Part shown: in pieces, positions 1-13,922 of the stretch
Layout: each line of letters opens with the position of its first letter
Numbering within the stretch: position 1 is the stretch's first letter
Origin: Acestrorhynchus altus
Taxonomy: Eukaryota; Chordata; Actinopteri; Characiformes; Acestrorhynchidae
Assembly: GCA_034509495.1 (NCBI GenBank)
Contig: CM067505.1
Span: 6,520,594-6,584,593, forward strand
Length of the DNA: 64,000 bases
Reading direction: 5' to 3'
Program-made: the position numbers and the translations under genes
Notes under the pieces: generated by a model
What the model saw: only the letters and a program-made list of their open reading frames with translations
What the model was told of the DNA's origin: nothing
Database searches by the model: none

Positions 1-479
1 TACAATGTACAGTTACAGCATATTGTACCACACTGCAATGCATTTCATAGTATTAGAACAATGGTGTGCACTGAATCCAGTTGTACTCCAGCCACTACAA
101 ACAGCAACACTTCACACTGCGAGAGGGAGACAGACCTTCACAAACACACACACACACTTTCACAGACATCCACTTGCGCCCTATACAGCACCTACCGTGG
201 TAAAGTCCTTCCATTAAAGAAGAAAAGCAGAGCCACTGGGAGCCCCTCAATGCTGTGCTTTATTATCCTGTGGGTCCTGAGCTGCTACACACCCTCACAC
301 ACCCACACACAACCCCACGGCTCCTTGCGGCTGGCTACTCTACGAAGCCCTTGCTGCCGTAATAACAGCACGATCCTTCCATGCAGAAAAAGCCTGTGCC
401 GGTCACAGATGGACGTTTGTGCATGTGTGTTTGTGCACACGCCAAAGTGTAAGTGTGAGTGTGTGTGTGTGAGAGGCAA

Positions 480-765
480 AAGGACAGCCTCGGACTGGGA
501 GAAGGGGGAGGAAATGAGGGTGCGGTGGGAAGGGGGTAGGGGGGTAGTCTCATTCAGTAGTGAAAGAGGAGGAGGAGAAAGAATGAAGGCGTAGGAGGGA
601 GGAGGGAAGGGTGGGAATAAAAGGAGGGTGGGGAATAAGCTCAGGGGGACAGAGGAAGAGCGCAGAGAGGAGAAGGAGGAGGAGGACGTACAGGAAGGTA
701 GGGAAAGCAAACGAGTGAGGGAAAGCAAGGAAAGAAACAAGAAAGGGGGAATAATCACACTTTAG
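480..765. repeat. polypurine tract with G runs
   Basis: The plus strand is almost all A and G, with runs such as AAGGGGGTAGGGGGGTAG near 529 and repeated GGAGGA. The Ser/Leu/Pro-rich frames on the other strand come from this composition. Confidence 0.85.
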
Positions 766-1149
766 AGCCATCAGTGAGAGTCAGAGTGTAACTGGTGTAA
801 CCTGGTGTACGAGGAGACATGGATAGAGACTGGCTGAATCAAAATAAATGAGTTCTGGTCAGACTGTTCAGGGATGAGGGACATTCCAATCAGATTGGTT
901 TGGGATCAGGGTCAGACTAAGCATATAATAACTGATGGCATATCTGCTATATTAAGCCTGATCCACATCCAATCCATTATCTTTTTGTGCCCCATCGGGG
1001 TCAGAAACGGAGAGCTATAAACACACACACACTATGCACAACATGTTCTCACAACCTAGACAAACACTGGAGTCCAACCTGAAAAAGTGATGCCTGGTGT
1101 GTTAACTAAAAATAAACCTGGAAAAGGAAAGCACTCTTACTGATTTAAA

Positions 1150-1500
1150 ACCAAGCAGGTCTTCTAACCCATTTCACTCGCCATAGTCAGATGCCAATCA
1201 ACAATGTAGGGTTGGGATGGCTTGGATGATCAACACCTGATCCTAAACTCTCTAACTCATCCTAAAAGTATTGGATGGAATGTAATCATTCCAGTTTCAC
1301 TGCTCCACAGCTCGATCCTGGGGGCTTTAAATCTATCTAGTCCACACCTGACATTAGGCATGTTATCTGCTCCAGAGATCCAATTCTATTGACAGTACTT
1401 CTCTACCAGGACTAGACAAGCTGTGTGTGCATTTGCACATCTGTGTCAGCAATGGGTGCCATTCATTAGAAGGGGTGTCCACAAACATTTGGGCATGAAA
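1150..1500 (-). mobile_element. Tc1-related interspersed repeat, copy 1
   Basis: The reverse complement begins TGCCCAAATGTTTGTGGACA at about 1494 and runs through a CAGCTTGTCTAGTCCTGG block to an ATACTTTTAGGATGAG block. This matches a widespread fish repeat related to Tc1. Shares segments with the copies near 5.57-5.89 kb and 53.0-53.3 kb. Confidence 0.65.
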
Positions 1501-1821
1501 ATGTGGTTCAACGAGGTTATAAAAGGGGGTAAATAAGTTTGATACGTGTGTAAAGTGTACTTGGTTTGGTGAGAAGGACAGAGAGAGACGCATCGAGAGT
1601 AAGTGAGATGTTTGGACTCGTCTGATCTTTATTTGTGTCACAGACTGAGGACATGTTATCTGTTAACTGTTGGAAACCATGAGCCCAGCACGTCACGTTG
1701 GAAATGGGATCAGCACTCCTCCCCCAAAAAACACACTCTGAGAGAATACCTCCGATACGAATTAAAGCTGATTACAACAGCAGGCGCAATGGTCTGCTGG
1801 CACTCTTTGCCAAATTTCCTG

Positions 1822-1934
<113 letters not shown>

Positions 1935-2724
1935 ATCTGCTCAGTGGCCCTTGGCAACCTATCAGTCAAAGCCTTGTTTGCGTAGCAGGAAAGCTCAACT
2001 GGATGGCCTACAAGTGGTGGTTTGAGAGGCGGAGGAAGAGGGAAGGACGGGGAGGGAATTCTCCCTCCTCTGGTTATTAGAGCTGCTGGATGGCCTAGTT
2101 TACAGAGTGCCAGGGATGAGCCAGTACAGTGATGGATTACTAGAGAAAGAGAATATGCAGACATATAGCCCACGCCAAAGGACCTCACCAACAGCCAAAG
2201 CCACTCAATGTTCTGTCGTGCATGTGTCGATGGAAAATATGCCTGCTTTATTTGTCCAATAAGGTCAGAGTGCGTCTCCTGAGTATAAGTATTCGGGCCA
2301 TTTGAAGCACTTGTCAACAGCAACAATGAGCTCAAGCAAAGACTGTAAAGACAAGTCCATCCGAGTTTAATTATGTGCTGCAAATTCAACCCTGACCCAC
2401 GGTGTAGTGGATCAGTGAAGGCATATTTGGTGTCTTTATTGAGGACAAGGCTAATGTAGATGGAGTTGCAACAACCAGGTCCTGCTCAGGTCACCATTAC
2501 ACCTCTGACCTGTCAAAGCACTGACTGAACAAGACCTCAGAACCAAGTCCTCTGGTGTCTAGCATCAAGCTAAAGGTTTATGCAGGACTGCTTGCTCCTG
2601 CAAGAATTCATCATGCCAAAAATCAGCACCATGTGTCCCACCCGCTCCCACCCACAACATAAATGTTTCGCCTCAGTCCCGCCCACAGCCCTACAGATTT
2701 GCCGTATTTGCCTTTTCTCTAGAG

Positions 2725-2929
2725 CAGTGTTTCTCAACCTTCCTCCTGGAGAGACCACTGCCCAACATATTTGAGAGCTTTCCGCCGTGCCAACACACCT
2801 GATTCCACTAATCGGCCAATTAATAAACCCTTTCAGAGTTCTAGAGTGTTTTATTAAAGCAGAGTTCACAAAATTTGTTCTTTGTGCAGGGCAGGGGTTG
2901 AGAACCAGGACCGGGGTTGAGAAACACTG
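2725..2929. mobile_element. hAT-type MITE, same family as the one at 50.2 kb
   Basis: Ends CAGTGTTTCTCAACC (2725-2739) and GGTTGAGAAACACTG (2915-2929) are exact inverted repeats. The flanks CTCTAGAG and CATTAGAG agree at 6 of 8 positions, a worn target duplication. Confidence 0.8.
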
Positions 2930-2965
2930 CATTAGAGCACTTTCCTAAATAACTGTTTACAGCAA

Positions 2966-3138
2966 GGGTCACTAACCATCCTCCTAGAGAGCTACCTTCC
3001 TGCAGGGTTGAGCTCCAACCCAAATTTAACACATCCCACTCAGCCAAACAAGAGCGTCTGAAGGCATTCATTAGCTGGATCAGGGTTAGGGTTGGGTCTG
3101 CAGAAAATGTAGCTCACCAGGAGCAGGGTTAGTGACCC
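2966..3138. mobile_element. small MITE with GGGTCACTAACC ends
   Basis: GGGTCACTAACCATCCTCCT at 2966-2985 is mirrored by AGGAGCAGGGTTAGTGACCC at 3119-3138. No clear target duplication. Layout resembles the adjacent hAT-type MITE, but the ends differ. Confidence 0.65.
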
Positions 3139-3187
3139 ATGGTCTACAGGCTCTGCCATTTCTGTAGCACAATAATGCACCATCAGT

Positions 3188-3563
3188 TCAGTACTTTCTG
3201 TGGTGGTACAAGAGATCCATCAGTGGAATGTACATGACATTACAAATACCTCGCAGTGCAGAACTGAATTTCATGCAGTCCTCTACACCAAGCTGCATAT
3301 CCTTTAGCAGCAAGCAAAGTGAGGCCTCCATGGATCGAATCAACCTTTTTGCTGGTTGAGTGGTTGTCCTTCCTTGGTGCATTTTGGTGAGCATGGACCA
3401 CTACAAACTGAGGACACCCTACAAAACCTGCCATAATGGGGAGCCTCTGACCCAGGCATCTAACTTTCACAATTTGGCTCTCGTCAAAGTCTCTCAGCCT
3501 CTTACTCTCGCCCATTTTTCCTGCTTCCATCACATCAAAGAACTGACTGCTTACATGCTGCAT
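3188..3563 (-). mobile_element. Tc1-like transposase N-terminal fragment, decayed
   Basis: The minus strand reads LRDFDESQIVKVRCLGQRL then AGFVGCPQFVVVHAHQN, the first helix-turn-helix of a Tc1 family whose usual form is DFxxGQIVxARxLGQSIxxTAxLVGCSRxxVV. A frame change then continues to a piece like KRLIRSMEASLCLLL. No terminal repeats seen. Confidence 0.65.
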
Positions 3564-5564
3564 AACATGTAGATCCCACCATCGTCAAAAACACACGCTT
3601 TTTGGCATAACTTGGGAACAGACCAGTGTGAATGACCCTACATAGCCAAGTCCCAAATGGCCTCCTAAGCCAGCTGTCACCTTAAAGACTTCACACTGTG
3701 CAGATGTGCTTACACCAGGATTTGCCTCTCTAAGGGCAAATCAGTGCCGAGCAGCAGGAAACAATGCACTGCATCTCAAAATGGACTTCAGTCCACCCGC
3801 AGCAGGCAAATGAAAGCCCCTGCATGAGGGAAATATTTCATTTCCATACAAGCAAATAAACCAGTGTCATCAGATGATGTATGGTAGCACTCTGGGGGTT
3901 CTGCGTGACAACAGAGGACATACAGAGAAACACAGACATTCACATCACGTGGATTCAGAGTGTCGGTGAAGGCCTTAGAGAAACTACCAGATTGTTGTAC
4001 TTTTCACTCTACAAAACCTGCTAAAAGGGGACTCTTTAAGTGGTAGTGGTTTGCACACTACATGACTGATCGTGCTGTCACCAAAAAGGTATTTTCACCA
4101 GAAGGAACCGTCATGAAAAACACATGCAAGAACCAACATAGCCGTCCATGTAAGCTATTTTTTCCCTTCCAAAATGAATGTCCATAAGAAACAAGTTGTG
4201 AGCTGCCAAAGAACTTTTCTTCTAGCCATGCTTGTAGATGTTGTTAAACTCCACCCTCAGTTTTCTCTTCACCCCTGGCTGCAGTGTGGCCAAACTCATG
4301 CAGCATTTCTCGGCCGCTACGTTACAGAAGGCTGTTCCAATGTGAAGGATCCTTCGTATAGAGCAGAGAAATGTTCAGAGCGATCTGGAGGATGGCTGCA
4401 GATGGGACAGATCACAGTCACATGACTACACATGCAGCTGCCTGCTTTTAAGGGGAGCGTACACGAACACAGTGAGAAAAATATGAACAAGATATTTTTT
4501 TTTAAATGGTATGAACAAGATCAACTTGGTAAGAGGTTCTGAATATCATACCAATATCATCATTTTCAAATAATTGCCCAGTCCTTTATGAACATTACAT
4601 ACATAAACAATACATTGAATTTCACATCAAACCATTTGAAAAGAAGAACTGATAATAAAGTTGAGTTTTTGTGTTTGTACTTTGTGGTTCTTTTTTGACA
4701 GGCTTCATTGCTCACCCTGTATCCTGAAAAAATTCTGCAAGACAAGAGCCAAAGCAGGAGATGTTCAGCATCAAAGACATGGAACACTGGGACATCTTCA
4801 TATAATCCTCCAAAATCCCACACGACACGAGAATTTGTTTCTCATACTTACTCAGGTTTTGCATAACCATGAAATCCACACACAAAACACAGTTTACAGT
4901 CCAGAACCTGATGTTCAGGACCTGATGAATGCCAGGCTAACCCAGCCAACAGGCAGACAGCACAGTTAAACAATACAAACACCAGAGGTGGTATCCACAA
5001 CAGAACTGGCCTGCTCTTTACCTCGCCGTGACCATCACTGAGTTTTTAATTACTCACAGCCTGCCAGAGAGGAATGGCAGAATGCCAGCGAGCTCAAACA
5101 TCTGCTCTTTTCTCTGACTGCCCCGGGACAGAACACAGGGACCCTCAGAGAGAGCCAAGTGCCTCCTCATACAAACACACACACACCCTGATCTTTGGTG
5201 AGAGCATGTACTGAAGGGAGCTTTCTGGAACCCCCTTCATAAAAATAAGATATGGCATTTGAGTCCTGCCTGATGGGGGGCAGGACATGAGAGGACCACA
5301 GATGAGACATCATTTAAAGATGCATTTTCAAATCTGACCTTTTTTAAGAGCCACTTACAGGAACCAGCAGATTCTCCAAGAATGTGGGAAAATTACTCAT
5401 CCATCCAAAAAGGTCAAGATGATCAAGTGATCAAAAACTAGAACTTCTGACTTATGGTTCTTGACTGCTGTATACGGTCACCATCATCAAAACGATACAC
5501 AAAGGGGGATCAGGTTTTACACATACACTACATAGCCAGATGTACTGGCTGCTCATTGATTCTG

Positions 5565-5890
5565 TCTTCCAAAATCAAGGGTATTAAAAAGAGTTTATCC
5601 TGCTTTTGTTGGAGTAACTGTCTCGACTCCACTAGATTTTGTAGCTTTGCTGTGAGGATTTGATTACATTCAACATGGATGGTGGATGATCACCACCCCA
5701 CCTCACCCCCAGCTCCCCAATAAAAATGTTGCAGTCATGTGTATCATTGTATGATACGTTGATAATGTAATTATTGGACAGGCCTAAAGTTAGTGAGGTC
5801 AGGATACTGACGATGATAACCACCCACTTCATCCAAAAAGTACGGGATGTAGAACACCATCTTTCCAGAGAACACTGTTCCATTGCTCCA
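5565..5890 (-). mobile_element. Tc1-related interspersed repeat, copy 2
   Basis: Contains CACTAGATTTTGTAGC, GGTGGATGATCACCACCCCA and CCAGAGAACACTGTTCCATT, which correspond (reverse complement) to segments of the copy at 53.0-53.3 kb. A related piece, AAATCAAGGGTATTAAAAAG, recurs at 5574 and 43345. Confidence 0.6.
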
Positions 5891-7678
5891 TAGACTTGAC
5901 AGAATTAACCAACAGTGAGCAAGGAGGTCAGGAGACACCTTCAGTATACGAATGCAAATTTATACTATAGATATATTCACTGAAGAGGAGACAGGTGTGT
6001 CCAGGTGACTCCTACAGGTGCAACGCTTCTGTTGTTATTATGGTTGTCTATTGCAATAGTGCAGTGACACTGTGGTGCAACCAGAAAATAATTGACTAGG
6101 ACGACCATCTGCTCATTAAAAGAGAAACTGGATTCTAGGGAAGAGAGAACATTCAATAAACCTTTAGTTCTGAGGGACAGGGACTCCAGCAGCGGACCAC
6201 CTACATTAGGTTTACAAGTTCTATGAGGTCACTTTTAGCAGTCACGATTAGAGTCAAATGAGTCTCTATTCATCTATAGACCAGCTTCACCACTGTGATC
6301 AGCAGATCCTTTTATAATTAATTGTTATTATGATTATCATCTAATCTGTAAAGACCTATTCATACTCCTTAAGCAGCCATTTCTTATACCGTTATCGCAT
6401 TGAGAAAACGTAAGCAAGCATAACTGCACATATTGTATCAATCACAGAAAAACCTTGTATCTCCAACTCATTAACAGTATAGAAGAAGGAAAATCCTTCT
6501 CAACTTTCAGTGAAATTCGATGTAAAAACATTTCATACCGGGCCATTTTGGAGCATTTCTATTCTATTAAATTCAGATGGAGATTGTAGTGTTGAGCATC
6601 CATCTGTCTTTGATCAAGTAAAACAGGTGTATTTAAACGGTTCCTCTTGCAAGATGTATTTAATTTCGTTTTGTGGGGTTAAGGAAAATAAACCTGCCCT
6701 TTCCTAAGATCCGGCGCACACCCTCATTACGATAAACCCTGACACACCACTGCAGTCAACACTTCCCGAAAGGTTATGCTGCGTTTTCTTTGTTCTTTGG
6801 CTAAATCTTCCTGGCGTGTATAAGCTGCAATGCCCTTGCTGTCGTTTTCCCTGCTGATTAACTCCAGCTTACATCACTCCGATTTGATGTTTTCATCTTC
6901 CGTATCCTCATAAATGCTGCCTTTCTCATAAACATCAAGAATTTATATGGTTGGGGTCGAGGTTGAACTTGATCATGGAAACAAACGTTGACATGCCAGT
7001 TATTTGAGGTCAGAAGAGTCCTTTCACTGTGCACTCTTAAAAGTAAGGGTGCTATAAAGGGTTCTTTAAACAATGATATATAAAAAGCTTTTTTGAGTTT
7101 AAAAATAGAGATGTACATGATCAATTTAAGAGATCTTCAAACTCACGGCTCCTTAACGTAACTGGTTCTTTATGGAGGCAAAAATGGTCCCTTCTACACA
7201 GTCACTCAGAACCTTATCTAGAACCTTTTTTTTCCAAGAGTTTACCATACAAGAAATGGGTGGTTGTGCAGATGGAACTTTAATAAATCAGTCAATGAAT
7301 TAAGTGATAATTGATCGACTACTAGACTTCACAAGGGTTTAATATTCCATTCATGGGAGGTGTGTGTGTGTCTTCAGTCAGCTTTCATTTTATTCTTAAA
7401 CCTTCTGACACACACTTTCAATGCGAGATGAGCAGCGCACTCCTCCGAGACAGCCTCTATTTGTACTCAGAACAAGAAGACGTCCGCAAGAGGCAGGTCA
7501 GGAGTAGAACCGTCTACTCCTACCGGGGGTTCTCTAGCCCAGTTCAGATGCGACTAATTGTACCTGCAGTAATTTTCTCTTTTACAGACTTTGTTTATTT
7601 TATTCTGCTCTGGACACTTCTGATCAAACTACAGATAGAATGATCTCCTTTGCATTCCTGAAAGGCTACTGTTTGGAC

Positions 7679-7770
7679 TAGGGCTGGGCGATATATCGAT
7701 ATTTCTATCAATATCAGGATATAAACAGAGCATGATATGGGCTGAGGTGATATTGTTTACATTGAGTTTT
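7679..7770. mobile_element. truncated MITE end
   Basis: TAGGGCTGGGCGATATATCG opens a fragment like the left ends of the elements at 28.4 and 61.8 kb; no right end found. Confidence 0.5.
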
Positions 7771-9294
7771 TAAATACTGGTCAGTTTCAATCTTCCCTCT
7801 GCCCCATTCATACTCTTATGTACAAACAATGAAGGGGGTGTAAAACTCGTTATTGGCATCGTTATAAACTTTTGACTCTCGACTGTGCTTAAGTGCTTAC
7901 TGCTTAACATGCCAAAACAAAGGATGCATAGAGGTATTCACAGATTATCCTAGTTAGACCCTTCAAACCATCCATAGTGCATGCTGACACCCAGCTGATC
8001 CCCTTATGTTGCAATGACAGAATCTGCAACCTCTTACTGAAGTACAGCTTTGAAATACATTTTAAAGCAATAGCATTAGCATTGAAACGTGTGGCTAAAT
8101 CAAACTAACAACAGCAACGGCAAAGTTATGTTCCAGCTGCCCTCGCGATCCTCTGCTACATTAACGGCACTTAATACATCAGCATAATCTTACGACTGAT
8201 TAGTTAACTTGTCAACTGAGAGAGTGCAAACCCAGCCAGCATCAGTCACAGGGCTTTAACAGCAGCGATGCCTTCGGGGGTCAACTGAGCTGTAGCATGT
8301 TCCCACAGCACCCACTAGTGGCCGTGGCATTAGAGGGTTAACTTCCCGAAGCCTGGCTCTTTCCACTCCAGCCTCTCTCTGACCAGTCACACAGATGACA
8401 GCCGTACTGGAGCCAAAGGCCGGGAGAGGCTCGTGGCAGACAGTGAGGAGGCTGAGTGGAGTCCTGTTGGAGCCTTGAGGAATGCCCTGGGGGGTTGGGG
8501 GAGTTAAGCACTTCAACAGGTTTCATGACCAAGTCACACAACTATACGCTTAGAATCCGCAGCAGTAAGAGCAGAGTGGAGCTAGTTTCGTCTGTTTCAC
8601 GATAAACATGCTGCTCTCGCGTCACTGTTTAATGTATAAATAGGGGAAAAAATGGATGCTTAGAAGCAGGGAGGCAGTTGATCTCCAAGACACACACATC
8701 ATCTCCTTCTTAGGAGCAACTCTGTGTCCTGCTGAGTATTAATCATTGCAGATTAAGGTTACTGATGAGAGCACAATCAGGAATGTACTGATAATGCCTG
8801 ATCCTCATACATGATCCGTGTTTTATTTTGGGGAAGGTGTGGGAAAATAAAATGGCCGCTGCTTTACAAAACAGTGTGCACTGGCTGAATAACCTTTAAC
8901 CTCTTACAAACGGTTTCAGAGCCACAGTGTAGAAATGAATCGAAATTAAAAAAAAGCCAAAAAGAACCTTTATTTAACAGTTTAACATTCAAGTACAGTC
9001 TTCTGTGGTACTAAGTTTCAGGTAGTGGATTATAACTTAAGCTCATACCATTCTACAAATCTACACCCCATAGGCGCTGTACTGTTCCATCTGGTTTGTA
9101 CGGACTGTTGTAGTTGTAGTTGCACTAATACCCCACCCAAAAGATTGAAACAGTGAGAACCCTTTATTTTAGCTGTCAACTGAAAACATTTGGGTTTGAC
9201 GTTTAAAGATGACATAAGATGAGACAAAAGATCATCACTTCAGCTTTTTCTTCTGGATCTGCTACACAGTTCACATTTTTTCAGAACTGTTTTT

Positions 9295-9760
9295 GTGGGC
9301 CAGATGTATCTTGTTACATTGATTATTCAAACAATAATAGCGCTGAAAGTTAGAGCAGTAACCAGCATGGAAAGCAGAGAGCTGTGTATGGGTGGAAAAA
9401 CAACCAATTGTGAAGCTGAGAGAAGATGGAATGGAACTGTTTGGAATGCCCTGAAGAAGATATTCTTCACCGGTCTACTAAGTAACAGATGTCAAACAAG
9501 TAGACCAAGGAAAACGACAGCAGTTGATGACAGAACCATTGTAAATGTTGTAAAGAAAGACCCTAAAACAACTTTTAGGAACATCAGCAACAGCAGGAGG
9601 GCGAGAGTGAAGGTCTCACAATCTATTCTAATCTGTTCACAGAAGACTTCATGAACAAAAGTTCATGTTCAAAAGTTAATTGCTTCATCAAGAAGTCATT
9701 TTTCCATAAAATTCCACTACTAAGACTGCTCTCCAACACAAGCTATCCAAGTAACATCAA
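9295..9760 (+). mobile_element. Tc1-like transposase fragment (DNA-binding part)
   Basis: The plus strand reads SRPRKTTAVDDRTIVNVVKK then DPKTTFRNISN and RARVKVSQSI, the second helix-turn-helix region of a Tc1 transposase. It ends in a stop after QKTS. Downstream bases to about 9760 look like further degraded element. Catalytic domain absent. Confidence 0.75.
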
Positions 9761-12700
9761 TTCTTGACTGAAGGAGGGGTGAATATCCTTCACCTCATAG
9801 AAACCAATCAGATGACTGGTTCAGATGTGAATGGTAAACATTTCTGCTTCAGACAGTAGATGCTCGGAGCTCTAGACTTGGAGCTGTAGGTCAACATGCA
9901 TCTGCAGCTCTGCTGCACCTAGTCGCTCATGCGAGGTCAGGTCACTCACAAAGCCGTCAGTGTTCCTGAGAGCAGAAACAGAGGCTGGAGTGTCCTTCTG
10001 CAAACAAATGACTTACAGTGGACACAAGCCTAAACAGTGCGTATCCTTCTCTCTCTCTCTCCCTCTCCCTCTCTTCTGAGTAATATCTTGACTGCATGGA
10101 CAATGTCCCTCAGTGACAGCATTGGTCTTCCACTGCATTGTCTCCCTCCCTCTCGATCTCTCTCAGAGCAGTGAGTCACTGTGCCGTAATTACAGGCAGG
10201 CAGGCCCAATGTGCCCCCCCTAAAGTCCAGACAGATCTGAGTCACATGCTCTGAGGGTCGGGTTGGAGAGGGGGGGGGGAGGGGGGGCTTTTGGAGCAGT
10301 GGAGATGCTGATGTGTCAGAGAGTGATGAGGTGAGTGCAAATGCCTCAGAGACCTACTTTGAAGCTAATGTCGTCAGACAGGGAACGAAGGATGAGAGCA
10401 TCCGGAATGGGTAATGCACTTTGCAGCGAGGATGCACAAGATATGGTCTGTTAACAGTTACTGCAATTTTAATATAACTTAAAGCGTTATCATATTACAT
10501 AAGTACATAAATGCAAAGCTGGTACTCTGTACACATCATGCAGCCCTAGTCTACAGCAACCACACTGTAGAAAGAACAGTGAAAAACAGTCAGAGAACCT
10601 CATTCACATCATTCCCAGAACAGCATCAGCATGTATGGCTGAACCTTTCTTTTAAAATGAGCATTTGTTGAAGGCCAGAGCATAAATGATATTTCCAGAT
10701 ACCCAAATGAGCTCAAATTCCAAACTACAAAGGGTATAGAAGTCTCCCTATTTCAATTGCATCATAAAAACCCAGACAAATGCTGAAGAATGCTTCCTTA
10801 CATCATTCACCTTCAAAATAAAGTTCTCACAAAAAGCACATAAATGGGGATTAGGGGTGGTTGATCTTTCAAAAGTACTTAAAAATACTTACACATTTTC
10901 ATTAGAGATGCAAAGATGGCAATTTCTTGGCTGATTTCCGATTTCTGTAACATGACTGTCCGATTCCAATTTCCCTGTACTGCAAACAGCAAGCCCGTGG
11001 TCTTCTTCAATCAGAGAGAAAAACTTCCATACAGAAGTCATGGCTGTGACTGAAATGGATCCCTACTCCCTCATCAGTATAAGAAGCTGACTACTCTTTT
11101 TGTGCCAAGTATGTGCAAAATTGACCAAGCAACGTGGAGCAGGTAGCCACTGTGAGCCAGTGAATGAGTAATGCTGTGCCAGTCACATGATGTGTTTAGC
11201 CCGGCGTACATAATCAGGAAAATCTGCGGTCATGCTGCAACAAAAAAACAGCCTTTAAAAGACCTAAATGGAACCTTATTACGTCGCTTGCCTAGCTAGT
11301 TGATTCGTTTTGAACATTAGTAGGCGCTCCATACGACCATGTTTTCTCCTGATGGGCCAAATGCATCATCCAGTGCCCTCTGTACTCATTCACTTGGTCT
11401 TCATTGGTTCTGAAAATGTGACAAGATTAGGAACATGCATAAACAAATCACACTGAATGTGAAATACTTGTGTAACTTGGTTTGCTTCGTGGCATGGTGA
11501 CTGCACAATTCACATCGCTTGCCCAAACTGCAATGCACACATGCACGGCAAATCAGGTTAGGGTATGCGAGTGGTTGTGTTTGTGTCGCCATCACCCTGG
11601 TGCGGTTCACAAGCGTGAATGTGGCATAGAGTCAGTTATGAGGGCACTGGTTATGGCCAAGCACACTGAAAACTGGTGAATTCCGCAAATCGATGAAGCC
11701 AAAGCCATCCGTGAACAGGAGTCCCAGAGGACATAATTGACTTTGCTCTCTAAACAATAAAATGGACATAAAATATGGTGTGATTTTATTTGAAATAGGA
11801 GAAATGGGCTGTTCTTAAAATTGGGTTGCTGACCACTGGCCTATCCCGAGTATAAAGAACAGCTGAAAGTTTTTCGGTTAAATTTAGAGACACCAAATGA
11901 CTGTAATGTACTCATCTAGGCAGTCTGCCTCCAGAGCTGCAGGGAGCGAACATAGCCACAGATGTTCAGGTATTGCAACAGTGGAAAAAACTGTTAATGA
12001 AGCAGGCAGAGAAAATAAATGGGACTGGATGGAACTCAACAACTGAAAAATGCTGACTCTATAAGCATTGTCTCTTGGTGTCAGCAGGTTCAGCAGCCCA
12101 GCGAAACATCAGCACAGACGCTCCATTCATCACACGAGAAGGCCACGACACTGCCACGCTGAAGGAATCTCCCCATGCGTGTCTTTCTTTCACTCCAGAA
12201 CTCCGTCCACCTCTCTCGCCCTCCATCTGCTGCTCCTAACCCTTCACTCCACAGAGCTACCCTCCAAAACTATTTATTATCTTCTACAGAAAAATTAGGG
12301 GTGTGGGTGAGGTCACTCATTTCTACAGCCAGGGGGTAGTGTGAGTGGACTGGAGAGCAAGCCAAAGACCAGTCAAGCCCCTGAAGACGTGGACAGAGTG
12401 ATAAAGTATGAGGTCATTTCCTTCCATTGTATAAGCTTCTGTCAGTTTGCTCAAGCACAGTTAAAACATTTGCACGAGCAGCACATACCAAACAGGCAAT
12501 GCTGGTAGTGTTATCACACTAACCAACACACTCTCTCCATGGCTACACACACACACACTGTGGCAGGAAGAGGTCGTAGGAGTTGAAAAAATGAGTACTG
12601 GGCATGATGAATAGGATTGTAGGTGTGGAACAGTACACAGAAATCACCACAGGTTGGACATGACAGCCCAGTAAATCTGGAAACAACTAACTAATCTTAA

Positions 12701-12934
12701 AGTCGAGAGGAAAGGTGAGGATCAATATTTCTGAATAGTTACATACATTTTCAAAAGGCATAAAAATTAAAGAGTGTTTTCAACATTTTAGCAAGATTAG
12801 GGCGTCATGTACAATTTTACCCCCTTCAGGTCTTGATCACACTCTGCAGTGGTGGTGCACTGTTCTACTGTGCAGTGACACCTACAAAAATGCAACCCTA
12901 ATGGAAAAGGAAAAAAATACCCCCCCCCAACAAA

Positions 12935-12938
12935 ATTA

Positions 12939-12982
<44 letters not shown>

Positions 12983-13010
12983 AATGATAATAATAAAAAT
13001 AAATTCTAAA
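12935..13010. repeat. (AAAT)n/(AAT)n simple repeat
   Basis: AAAT units from about 12938, grading into ATAATAATA-type sequence. A shorter AAAT run lies at 13753-13778. Confidence 0.9.
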
Positions 13011-13867
13011 CAAGCCTAATGAATCAGTCTTTTGGACTCATTCAAATAAAAATAGAACTAGAAACTATAAAAAATATAAATAAATAAAAATAGAAAAGTA
13101 ATCTTGCTTCATATTTTATAAACTTTATAATTTTTGGAAATCAAATCATCTTTTACAGTAACAGATTTTGAGCAGGGGCTCCCAAACATTGGCACGTCAC
13201 TGTATGCAAGTCTGATATTACTACCAGAAAAAATGCATTATAGAAATCATGACCCTGTTGTTTTAGGCTAAATTGGCTTTCTATGAGGGAGAGTAATTTT
13301 ACTAATTCCTGGATAGTGCTAAATGTAATACTCCTCAAAAACAGACATGCATCCCAATCCATCAGCGGCGTCGCAATACTTGTATTTGTACCAAACCATG
13401 GCCGTTTGGTGCGTGGGGTCCCACAGAGAATACATGAATATGGCTAAGTCTTGTTTCCTCCCCCGACTCTGCTCTACTGTAGTCTCCGTCCCTTTCACTG
13501 CCGCACGTAGAGAGTAACTCGTTTATCTCTCTCTTTATTCTTTATCTCTCTGTTCTCACCTCTGGATCTCAATGAACTAAAAACATGTTATTACAACTCA
13601 TTAAATCATGGTGGATTAGACGAGAACGATGTGTTAAATTTACTGAGGGGACTGTGTGCATGCGTTAACACATTAAATGTGGTATTGACCACCTCGGGGG
13701 GCACCATATGGAACTAGATTGAACAACTGAAACTTGCCCAATTGTGTCCGTTTAAATAAATAAATAAATAAATAAAATCTTATTAGTTAGTCTTATATTG
13801 TTGTTTGTTTCCCTCAAGCATACTCATACCAAACTGTGTACAGCTACACACCTACTATCCACAGTAC

Positions 13868-13922
13868 ATCTAAGTACATTTAAGGCATCTGGCAGATGCT
13901 TTTATGCAGAGCGCGCCCCCTG
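13868..13922 (-). mobile_element. SINE tail fragment
   Basis: ACATTTAAGGCATCTGGCAG then ATGCTTTTATGCAGAGCGC is the reverse complement of the SINE tail seen at 24.54 kb. Confidence 0.5.

Larger units (their letters stand above)
3600..9290. other. no gene seen (apart from the listed repeats)
   Basis: Reading frames are short and unlike any family I know. The one at 7353-7643 (96 codons, with a hydrophobic end) has no neighbouring splice pattern that extends it. Treated as intergenic. Confidence 0.6.

Noticed and set aside
285..771. Ser/Leu/Pro-rich minus-strand frames
   Set aside because: They arise from the polypurine composition of the other strand and show no family resemblance.
3083..3097. 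AGGGTTAGGGTTGGG resembling telomere repeat
   Set aside because: Only two units, inside the right half of a small MITE; no interstitial telomeric array.
7353..7643. 96-codon frame with hydrophobic C-terminal stretch
   Set aside because: No known domain, no splice-linked neighbours, and composition like random AT-rich sequence.
10262..10287. G run as a quadruplex-forming regulatory site
   Set aside because: Two uneven G tracts only; no promoter or exon nearby.
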